Source: Schistosoma mansoni
Taxonomy: Eukaryota > Platyhelminthes > Trematoda > Strigeidida > Schistosomatidae
Assembly (NCBI RefSeq): GCF_000237925.1
Contig: NW_017386112.1
Location: 62,001 to 126,000, forward strand
Length of the DNA: 64,000 bases
Direction of reading: 5' to 3'
Made by a program: the position numbers and the translations under genes. This document shows, in pieces, positions 10,701 to 22,700 of this stretch (the first letter of the stretch is position 1; every line of letters begins with the position of its first letter). The notes beneath the pieces were generated by a model. That model did no database searches. It saw only the letters and a list, made by a program, of their open reading frames with translations, and was not told the origin of the DNA.

Positions 10701-13700
10701 TTATTAAAAATATTTTTCCTATTGGGTGAAACCAATGAAGGAATTCGACGATTTTCTATATATCTTTGCTCATACATTTCAAATAAATGTGAACTCTTGA
10801 TAACTACTAATAAATCATCTTCACAATCATCGGAATTTGTATCGGCTAATTTAATCACAGAAATTCTAGAGTTTGTTGCAGATACATTGAAAAATAATTC
10901 AATGTACGTCGAAACATACTGTGGTAAGTATACATTTTTTTATTGTCACTTGAAGAAACAAGAAGAGTTGTGCAAAAGCTTATTTTTCTGACTTTCTAAT
11001 GTGATATATTTTTTGCAAGGGGAAAAAGTATTTTAATGTTAAGAATTTGTAAAATACCGAACTAGTCTGAGCCATGTTGGTAGATGCAGACTACTTGGTT
11101 GGGGTCGGCGTGACTATCGGAACCAATGGTTGGAGATACTAGGTGACATGGATCAGAATCGATCACAATGGCGTACGTGTATACACTCCTTATCTTCCCT
11201 TAAACCTTGAGATTAAAATTGCTTCATAACGTTCTTCCTTCCTGTACTATATCCCTATATATAATCTTTCTTTTATATATTACCACCACTAAATTAACTA
11301 CTTCTATGAATCCGATGTTCATCTTGTTGTGCTAATGATGTATGGAGACTTGGACCGATGCATAAATGTGCCTGGTCCTACGTTGTAGCTGACTGACTGA
11401 CTGTAAAATACCGGTTATTACTTTACTTACTTACATTTACTTACGCCTGTTACTCCCAATGGAGCATAGGCCGCCGACCAGCTTTCTCCAACCCACTCTG
11501 TCCTGGGCCTTCTTTTCTAGTTCTTTCCAGTTCATGTTCATTCTTCTGAGGTCTGTCTCTATTTCTCGGCGTAATGTGTTCTTTGGTCTTCCTCTTCTCC
11601 TTTGACCTTCAGGATTCCATGTGAGGGCTTGTCTTGTGACACAATAGGGTGATTTCCTCAAAGTGTGCCCAATCCACTTCCAGCGCTTCTTCCTGATTTC
11701 TTCCTCCGCTGGAATCTGGTTTGTTGTCTCCCACAGTAACTTGTTGCTGATAGTGTCTGGCCATCGGATCCGAAGTATCTTGCGTAGACAGCTGTTAATA
11801 AACACTTGTATCTTCTGGATAATGGCTTTCGTAGTTCTCCACGTCTCTGCCTCATACAGAAGAACTGTCTTGACATTTGTATTGAAAATTCTAACCTTGG
11901 TGTTGGTTGACAATTGTTTTGAGCTCCAGATGTTTTTCAGTTGTAGGTATGCTGCTCTTGCTTTGCCGATCCGCGCCCTCACATCTGCATCTGATCCACC
12001 ATGTTCATCAATGATGCTGCCCAGATATGTAAAGATTTCCACATCCTCCAAAGCTTCTCCGTCAAGTGTAATTGGATTGGTGCATATTGTATTGTATCGG
12101 AGAGTCTTGCTTTTCCCTTTGTTTATATTGAGACCTACTGCTGCTGAGGCTGCTGCTACACTGGTCGTTTTCTCCTGCATTTGTTGTTGCGTTTGTGATA
12201 GAAGAGCCAGATCATCCGCGAAGTCTAAATCGTCAAGCTGCATCCTGCCTGTCCACTGTATCCCGTGATTTCCTCCAGATGTTGACGTCTTCATGATCCA
12301 GTCTATCACAAGGAGAAAGAGAAAGGGTGAGAGTAAGCAACCTTGCCTAACACCGGTCCTTACCTCGAATGAGTCGGTGAGTTGTCCTCCGTGGACGATT
12401 TGGCAGTTTAGTCCATCATAGGAGTTCCGTATGATGTTGACTATCTTCTCAGGCACGCCGTAGTGTCGAAGAAGCTTCCATAGTGTCGTCCTGTCCACGC
12501 TATCAAATGCCTTCTCGTAGTCGATGAAGTTGATGTACAGTGATGAATTCCATTCGATTGATTGTTCCACAATGATACGTAGAGTTGCGATTTGATCTGT
12601 GCACGATCTATCCTTACGAAATCCAGCTTGTTGATCTCGAAGTTGAGCGTCCACGGAATCCTTCATCCTGTTTAACAATACTCTGTTGAAGACTTTTCCT
12701 GGTATTGAGAGGAGAGTGATGCCCCTGTAGTTGTCGCACTTGCTAAGATCGCCTTTCTTTGGTATCTTGATGTGAAGTCCTTCTTTCCAGTCTGTTGGTA
12801 CTTGTTCTTCGTCCCAAATCTTACTGAAGAGGATGTGGAGTATCTTGGCAGTTGCTGTTACATTTGCTTTCAGTGCCTCCGCCGGGATGTTGTCTGGTCC
12901 CGCTGCTTTGCCACTCTTGACTTGTCTAATGGCCATGCTGATCTCTTCAATTGTTGGTGGACCAATATCGATTAGGAGGTCTGTGGGTGCTGCTTCGATG
13001 TTGGGTGGGTTCAGTGAGCTGGTCGATTCAAGAGTTCCTTGAAGTGTTCTACCCACCTGTTTCGTTGTTCTTCAATATCGTTGATTACTTTGCCTTCCTT
13101 GTTTTTCACTGGTCTTTCTGGTTTACGGTAATTTCCAGCAAGTTTCTTTGTTGTATCATGCAGTTGTCTCATGTTTCCCTCTCTTGCAGCCTTTTCCGCT
13201 GTCATTGCTAAATCTTCCACATATTTACGTTTGTCGGTCCTGATGCTCCTCTTCACTTGCTTGTTTGCCTCTGTGTATTCGGCTTGTGCCTTGGCTTTTT
13301 CTGCTCTTGTTCGGCTGATATTGATTGCTGCCTTCTTGTTCCTCCTTTCTTCAATCTTATCCAGTGTACCGACAGTGATCCATTCCTTGTGATGGTGCTT
13401 CTTTTGGCCCAGAACCTCCTGACATGTTGAAACGATTGCCTCCTTGATACCTTTCCAGCTGCTCTCTATGGTGGTTCCCTCTCCATTGAGTAGGTCATGA
13501 AAGGCCCCGAACCTGTTGCTGAGGGCTATGTTAAATTCGTTGAGTTTGTCAGCATCTCGAAGAAAGGCCGTGTTAAACTTTTGTGATGTTGTCCGCACCA
13601 TTGTCCAGTGCTTCTTGAGTTTTAGTTTCATCTTGGCGACCAGCAAATGGTGATCGGATGCTATATCAGCTCCTCTTCTGGTTCTTACATCCTCCATCGT

Positions 13701-16700
13701 CCTCCTGAACTTTTTGTTGATACAGACATGGTCGATTTGATTTTGTGTAGTGTGATCCGGTGAAATCCAAGTGGCTTTGTGTATGTTTTTGTGTGGGAAT
13801 ATGGTGCCACCTATGACCAGTTTATTGAAGGCACATAGGTTTGCAAATCTCTCACCATTTTCGTTCCTTCCTCCCAGTCCATGTTGTCCCATGACGTCTT
13901 CGTATCCAGTGTTATCCTTTCCAACCTTGGCATTGAAATCTCCCATTAGAATGGTCAGATCCTTGGTTGGGCACTTCTCGAAGATTGACTGCAGCCTATC
14001 GTAGAATAGGTCTTTAGTTTCTTCATCGTAGTCGTTCATCGGCGCATAGCATTGGATGATGTTCATTGTAATGCTCTCTCTTTGTTTTGAAGGAGGCTTT
14101 GATGATCCTCGGTCCATGAGATTCCCATCCTATAAGTGCATTTTGTGCTTTTCTAGACAGCATCAGTGCCACTCCTTGTGTATGTGGGGCATTTTCTTCT
14201 TCATGACCGGAGTATAACAGAAGTTCCCCTGAAGACAGTCGTTGTTGTCCAACCTGCGTCCAATGTGTTTCACTAATTCCAAGCACTTCCAGGTTGTATT
14301 TCCTCATTTCCGCAGCAATTTGGAAGGCTCTGCCGGTCTCCCACATTGTCCGGACATTCCATGTACCTATAAAAATTGTCGCTCTGGTTGTAAGAAGGTG
14401 CATCGGCCTCATGACTTCCGAAGGAACTCGGCTTTCATCATGAGACGTCATTATTCCTTCTACTCCCAGGGCAGAGTTTGAATGGTTTGAATGATTTTTT
14501 CTGGTTAGCGTTTTTTTTAGCAAGTTGATTTTCTACGGGATGGGGTCGCTAACCCCATGCCCAACCCTCCTCCTTTACCCGGGCTTGGGACCGGCAGTAG
14601 CCCCTGGAGGAGCTACAGGCGGAGTTACAGGTTATTACGGTAGCAAAATATGGTTTATTCATCTTCCTGTACCCTCTTCCATATGACGAAATAATTTTGA
14701 TTCGAGTTAACTGTTGGAAGCAAATAATATATTACTAATTTGAAATTGACTAGATTGGCTTCACCAGATCAGTCATCTTAATTATTAAACTATAAAGTGT
14801 AAGGTTAGTGGTGGTTCGTTCTCTAGGTCCTAGTTTGAAAAAAAGCATACAACTATTAATGTTATTATTCTTGTTCGAATCCCATTTGGATTTCCAGGTC
14901 AAGTCTAGGTTTAATTTCATTTCATTTGGTGGATATGAATTAGTACAGCTTATATCAAAAACTGACCTTCGTCAGACCACAGTTAAAAACCAGTAAGTTC
15001 TGGACATCTGTTTCGTCCTAGTATTGAACTCTTCAGCAGTGCATCTCCATGACCCCACTGAGGATAGAACCCTGAACCTCTAGGTCTTGCTGCGAGTGCT
15101 TGACGTTTTGACCATTTAGTCGGCATCCAGTGATTTATGTATCTAATTTCAACCAACGTGCTATATCGCGCGAGGCCTAAAGATCCTAATTCACTTGGTA
15201 TCGTTTGCTTGTATCTTCCCACTGGTGTTTAGGAATGCAATTGATCAGTCTCTTGTTGGCATATATGCATCGTGTGCGAACTGCCTCGATATTGCCTTAA
15301 ATCACAAGCTTTATGAATAAAGATGGATAGTGGCTAGCAGTGGAATCCAGGACGCGCGTTTCGTCCTATTTGGGACTTGTCGGCTGGATGTTTGTGCGCT
15401 ATCAGGACTCAGTAGTTGAGTGAATAACTCGTTGGTTTTTGAGGCGAACAGTCTGGTTTGGAGTCCCGAAGTGAACAACTCTGGAATGCAGGTGCATCCA
15501 GCTGACGAGTCCCAGATAGGACAAAACATGCGTCCTGGATTTTACTGGTAGCCACTATCCGTCTTTGCTTATAAAGCTAAATATCTTAGTTTCTGTCCCC
15601 TCCGGGGGCAGAGATGCACATTGAGAAGAAAGTCTCATATTATGAGGGAACAACTGTTCGGCGCCTCCTGGTTTTCAGTTGTGGTCTAACTAAAATCAGT
15701 CCTTGATATAAATTGAAAATTCGACAGTCCCTCAAAAATCCCATGGAAAGGTTGTACATCAACTCAACTCGAGTTATAAAGCAGAAACTCCGGTAAGAAG
15801 TTCCTTTTCCCTGGGTTCACTCTCAGTCTGTACACTGATATCTGAATTTAGTCAGAATCATGGTAGATATTAAAGGATAAATAGGAATTGCAGACATAAT
15901 TAACGGTCTAGGTTGACACAGCCCTACAAAAGCACAGTAAAAATTAGTCAACAGGAAACGAGTTCTGGATTATAATAACAACAGCAGTAAAAACCGAAGT
16001 AATAAATAAGAGTGAATAAAACAAATGAAATTGGGCAATTAAAAAAAATCTATATGATAAAACTATTGCGAAAGCTGTAGGAGAATGAATAATAATCCTA
16101 TTAATCTTACTGTCATCGATTTTACCCATACCATCTGAAGTCTGTAACTAAATATATCGGTTCTGGTGCAAACATCAAACTAAGAGCATGTACTTCTTTC
16201 AAGACCAGTTCAATAACTCAACTCTAAGTTTCATTTTATTAAGTGTGCAGTTTACCGGTACTACACAGTTGTTGAAATTGACATTTTATACTACTGTAAC
16301 AATTTCCCATTATCACACTATCTGCATTGAGAAGAGTAAGGGTCTTATCACTTGTTTAGGGAGTATTTCAAATATCTTGTCCAACTAACGATCACAATGC
16401 TAGTAAATAGTGGTGCCGAGGGTTAGAGGTCTATTAACACCACTTATTTGTAAAGAATGCGACAGTCCAAAATTTGTAGACTCATTGTGTCTCCTCATTT
16501 ACTATGTTCATGGAAGTTTTATTCTGGTTAACTTGCTTATGATGACACGTAATGATCCTGTGTGTACTAATGTCTTTGTAATACAGTTGTAGTAAATAAT
16601 TGTGTCATATTAATGTTAAAAAATTATTCACTTAACCTTTTCAAACACATCAGTTTCTCTGTAAGGGTTTGTGCTTTCCCGCTGTTTATATACTGGTGTG

Positions 16701-19700
16701 CAATTCACTTGTATATTTGAATCCTGAGCAAATGCTTCCTTTTAAATTACAAGTCCTCAGTATGCTTTCTTTGTAGCCCTGAAATTTCACTAGGTGGAAA
16801 ATACAAACCCTGACCCGTTGGACACATCAGTGACTGCGTGGAATCACTAGTTTATTGGATAATGCGTTAGGTGCTGAGTTGAGGTCTCAATGTAAGCATC
16901 AACACTGATGCTGGTACATCTATCTGACGTGTCCTAAACAGGAAGCAACACGCGTCCTTTATCCTTTTGCTAGCCGCAGTCTAAATGTACTGTACATCAC
17001 TTATTTATTTATAACAGACAGTTTTACGAATTTATATATGTGGGGTTATCTGCAACTAGGTTACGTAGTGTGATCTATTTATTTTCTTATGTTTTAATTA
17101 GGTCCAGGCAACATATTTGGGCTTGTATCTTCTGTTCATTGTGTTGTTGACCGATACGTCAAGTGTGTAGTCGAGCGCTTCTATGCTTATCATCATCTTG
17201 ATGAACTGTGTTCAATGCTCAAGAAATCAAATAGTAATAGTTTGAGCAGTAAAAGACATGATTCATCAGCTCAGTCGATCAATAGAGATAAAATATTGGA
17301 TTCAAGCGAATTAGGATCGGATCGCGTATTAGTCATTGAGCCTATAATTGTTGAAACGCTCCAGATCATTACTTGTTCAGAACTTTATTTGAGATTTATA
17401 CAGAGGCGAATTTCTGTAAGTTGTGTTTTATATTATGAATAATCATATTAACGTTAAGATTTTAAATAAAGAGATTCACAATTTTGAGAAGTCAGTTGGA
17501 TGCCGGCTCAGTGGTCTATCGGTTATGTGCTCTGGCGCGAGACTGGAAGGTCCTGGGTTCGAATCTCGCGAGGCGGGACCGTGGATGAGCACTGCTGAGG
17601 AGTCCCACAATAGGACGAGATGGCCATCCAGTGCTTCCAGGTTTTCCATGGTGGTCTAGCTTCAATTGACTCATGATCTCAACTATATAAAGGGGTATTA
17701 TTAGCTGAAAATAACATTATATTTCTGAGTAATACTATATGAGCTTGTACACCGTTAATGTATAGTACTAGATCAACTTTTGTAAGTTCTCATCTCGCTG
17801 AATTATCTGTATGGCCATCTCCCTTCTATCCATCTAGAATCTTTCAAATAGTTTTCATATTGTCTGCGTATTTAATCTTGTATATCCACACAAGTTGTTA
17901 TCATCTTAGTGTATTGTCTCGTTGAAACTTGCTATATGAATGTAAATATAGTGTTGTCTGTTTCTTAAATTTGTAACTTGATGTAGTATCATCCATAGTT
18001 TTAACAATGTAGATTAAAATATTAAAAATAAGTCAATCTTTTTTTAGAGAAAAGCAATGAGATCTCCAAATTTTTTGAAAGTTCTCAACTTGTTTGTCAA
18101 GTACAAGATTTACTCAGTAAATACCTTAATTTAGAACAATATTATCTCCGTGTAACAATTATGAAGGTGAGTTGTTTTCTCTGCTACATGATGTCTGTTG
18201 TAAGTGTTTATTGTAAATGACTACATTTTCATGTGAAGTATATTTACAAAGATAATTGAGAAAATGTCCTAGATTTATGCTTCGTTTTCACTGAATTCAT
18301 CTAGCTTTTCCGCCGTGGGACTATAAACCTTTGTCACTCATTGCTTCAATTAAACATCCCCACTTCGGTATTCAACAGCAGCTCTAGTAAAAGTGTGTGA
18401 CAATATGTGGGAAAAAAGATCTTTTTACAACTCCGTATGAATTAAATAATACGTCTTGTTTCTGATAAACCCGGCTTTGTTGAGTCGTTGAGGATATCGG
18501 ATTTGACAACTATGTATACTTTATGTTTTGTAAACTGAATAGACGATTTTACTACTAGTATTTCAATTCATCGTTCTTGATAGGCTTCAAATCACTCCCG
18601 CTTTTACAGCAGCAGCAATAACTACATTTTGTCAAATGAAGTAGATAATTTGTTTCTGATATACTTGGATTTGTTCAGGTGGTGATAACATACTTGGGGA
18701 TAAGAATCAGTCTTAAACTACTAAAATATATATGAAAATCAGTTTTCGTCGCTAACTTTATTGTGAAGTTTCTGCTAATGTTAACTAGAAAATTAATAGA
18801 TGCCTTAATATTACATCATTCTGCTCAATCTCGAGATAAAAACATTGTAGTTGTCATTACTAACAGTTCGAACCCGTACTTTTTTCGCTTGTTCGTTAGT
18901 TTCACCCTTAATGGATGTAAATCATTTCTAATCTGAATTTATTTCAATTATTTGTTTTGCAAGGCATTAAGTTCAGATGAAGTCGACAAATCTAGTAATG
19001 TATGGTGTTTTATTGACGATGTATTTTTCATCACCAAAAAAAGTCTTATGTAAGTTACAATTTTTTTGTTCTGAATTATGTTAACTTCAATTTAGTAAGG
19101 TAATATAATTGTAATGACCCAGCTCTAATGATTTTCTCTAAGCGTTAAGGTCTTAGCAGTGTATTTCATATTTTCAGGAAATTCGGTTTTCTTAGTTGAC
19201 GGAAATTTCTGATTACTGTTTATACTCTTACTACTTCTACGATTATGGGATTTGAATCGACAACTGCATCTCTCTGTGTTAATGTGGTATGGCAACTCGA
19301 ACTGATGTACGTACGTACGTACGAAGTTCTACATTGTGACTGACTGACTGATTGATGTAAATGATTACGAAGTATAAATGTGCCCATTCATTCAATGAAC
19401 CACCCATAGTATTATAGCTTCCTTATATATAGTATATTGTTTTGTGGACTGTGGATTCTGAAAATCCATCACATTAGCTTTCACTATCCTTCAGTTGGTT
19501 ATCCTATCTTTACATACACTCCAAGTATCATACGATTCCCATCAGGTGCATGAAAGGATCATATTGAAAATTTATTGGAAATCTGACGTAAGACAAAAAG
19601 TTTTCTGTTTGCCAGTGTTAACCATCCTAAGTGTTTTTCATAAGATCATTCATCACTCTTACCAGCCATTAAATAATGAATCAATAGTTCCTGTTATATT

Positions 19701-22700
19701 ATGACTAGCTACTAGTTCTTTATATTATTATGTTTCAATGGTCAAAGTTTAACTGCTAATGATTGTTGACATCTTCATTGCATCTGTTATCCGGTTGATT
19801 TGATTTTGTGAACATTGGAATTTTATATTTTGACTAGATTCCGTTTACTGTAATATAAGTCAGTTGTTTACCAGTTTATTATAAGATCATCTCTTCAGTA
19901 ATCAGTTTATACAAATTTCTAACACTTGAACAGAATCTTCTTTACAATATTTATTATCATATTTATGTATGTAGTAGATAAACACAGGCATTATATATGC
20001 GGTGGTAATTACTATTATCTTTGAGCCTATTGATTGTACTTTCTATTGCTATTATACCTTCTATAAAATTACCATAAGTTTAGTTTATTTGAAATTGGCA
20101 GTATAATGCTGGAAACGTCTTGTTAACTGTCTGATTAATAAAACCTTTAAAGTGTAAAAAAGAAATTCATAATGTTACATAACTTCTTGAAAGCTGGTTC
20201 TCCAGAGTAAGATTAACTTATATGGGTTATTTCTGTAATTGGTAAAAACTGATCCTACTCATTGCCTTCTCGCGGCATTACTGTTGTTTATGAAATCCAG
20301 AGGATGAAAAGAGAATGTCCGGCGCTTTAATCGGGTTGGTAGATCAACCTAGGGGAGTTGGCAATTCCTGAACATGAGCTCTAGTATGCTGGGGGAACAA
20401 ATGGAGCATGAACTTAATGTTGGTCATTGTTGGTCATGGGACTGCATTTCCTGACGTTACTTCACTGCCTTGTGGATCAGACTTCTATGTCAAAAACTCG
20501 GGGTGTGGCCCCCTAAGAAAACCACCTGTTTCGGTTTGGGTGCCTGGGCAGTATCTTAGCCCGCATACAAATCAAATGATAATCACTACTGGAAAAATTA
20601 CTCTTGCTTCAACTCTCATTCAGGAAAATTATATTCACGATCATCTGATAGGATTCGTTTTTGTTTCTTTTATACCACGTCACTTATCTAGTCCCTTTTC
20701 ATTCTCATTTTGCGTATTTCATTTTTCAACTTACACAGCAGCACGCCTATGGAAAAAAACCCTATCCTATCTAAACGACCTCCAGTCACTGACTGGTCGA
20801 AAGTTGAGTGCTACCACCGACTACGAACACTGAACAGGTCTTTCAGAAACCATGTGTACCAGTCAAATTGGCCACTTTCAACGTTCCCACACTAATGCAG
20901 ACCGGACAACAGATAGGGTTGGGTATGTCTTTAGAAAGTCTCAAATAGATATCTGTTGCCCATCCAAGTACTACAAATTTGTTCCCTGTCTGTTCCTTCA
21001 GAAAGCTTGTTTCACGTGCGTTTTTCCGGGGACTCTATGGCATCTTCGTCTTGTTTCGCTGGCATTGGTGTCACGCTAAGCTCTAAAGCATAGGCAGCAC
21101 TGACCGATTGGATCCCCATTAAAGATCGGTTATGTGCTGTTGTATTAGCAAGTTCCATCAAAGTGAGAAGAAATCGGTGTGAGGAACGATGTCTTTTTGT
21201 TACCTCCATCTACGCTCCGACAGATTGTAGCCCGGGTGCGATCAAGGATGAGTTCTACCACCAGTTAACAGTTGTTCGACCGAAAGTGCGATCGACAGAT
21301 ATTGTAGTACTAGTCAGATACATGAATGCTCAGGTTGGGCGTCTAGGCACTAAAGAGAGTCGTTTAGATGGCCGATGGGGACTTGTTGATCGGAGGTCAG
21401 ATAACACGGACTGTCTACCGCAACTGTGCTCAGACCACAACCTGTTTCTGGCTAGCACTAACTACCTGCACAGCCATCGCCGATGTGCCACCTGGCTCCC
21501 TCCTTCGCATCTGAAGCCTGGACTCAGGTTGGTCACATCGCGATCAGCTACCACTGGTGTGGTTGTGTACAAGACTGCCGCTCCTTTTGGAGTACCTATC
21601 TGGACTCTGATCATGCCTTTATTTGCGCTAATCCTATCCTTCTTTTCAGTGCCCAACAAATTCATCGTCCTAAACAGATCGGTGGCAGTAAATTCGTTGC
21701 AGCTTCTGTTGTAACTAAATGTCAAACCGAACTAGGTTCAAGGCAAGCTAACATCCTACTGAAAAGTATAGATGATAATTGGTTGAAATTACTTGACGCC
21801 ATGAAGATGGCGTGTAAAGCCGCTTGCAGCTTCGCGAAACGTCCCGCTTACGAGCACTTGGTTTCTACAGGTTCCTTGCAACTCATTGAAACCCATCCGA
21901 TTCCAGGTGACCGCGAGTTTGACCATAAACAAAGATATCTGTGTAGTGATATTGTGCAAAACCTGCGTGAGAACCGAGGAGCCTGGTGTTCGGAGCGTTC
22001 TAGCGAATTGGAAACAGCAGCTGTTTCCAGTAGCTGCCGGAAGCTCTTTCAACTCATCCGACTCACTTGCAAAAAGAAGTCTAATGTGGGTGAAACAGTC
22101 TGTGGAGACGACGGGATGCCAATCAATAACATCTAACGACGTCTTGAACGATGGGCAATTTTTCGAGAAGCAGTTCGACTGGTCTGCCTTCCCAACGACA
22201 TCGATCAGACTTTCCTGCTCTCCATGGCCCGTGATGACTAATCCACCTAACAAGGTGGAAGCCCTCAAGGAACTTCAACTCCTGAAGCGCCACGAGTCAC
22301 CAGGCCCTGATGACTTACTTTTGGCTCTTTTTAAAGATGGTGACGACCTTTCGGTTCAGGAACTGACTAAGTCTATTTATTTCTACTATAAAAATACATT
22401 GTTTTGAAACTTTAAATCTTCAAAACAATTATATGTATGGTATTATCAGGTACTATTTAATGATTGAATGTTTGGTGCAAAAACAACAACTTCAGTTATA
22501 CTGAAATTATTTTTATTTCTTTCAACAGTCGATCTCTTTCATCTGGTAATGTGGATACTATTTGTGCTATGGTGAATCATAGTTGTTCAATACTAATTGA
22601 TCTTATGGTAAATGATTTTCTGGGCAACATTATTCGTACAGGGTTTCCTTCAGGTTGGGTGCAAGATGCATACAATTATGTTCAGAATAGTGTCGCTGTG

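Larger units (their letters stand above)
11422..14630 (-). mobile_element. RTE-clade LINE, full length and nearly intact (copy B)
   Basis: About 3.2 kb, antisense in COG4 intron 6. Order on the minus strand: 5' UTR (14629-14525), APE endonuclease ([44 protein letters not shown]), linker, then reverse transcriptase ([70 protein letters not shown]) and a C-terminal domain with [12 protein letters not shown]. The 3' end has the family's 'cgtaagtaa' tail. A 9 bp duplication, ggttattac, flanks it (11413-11421 and 14630-14638). Only two small indels separate its frames, in an (ag)n run near 14083 and near 13020, so it is a recent insertion. It resembles SR2/Perere-3 of Schistosoma. Confidence 0.95.

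Noticed and set aside
11663-12268. 201-codon plus-strand open frame
   Set aside because: Antisense shadow of the RTE reverse transcriptase.
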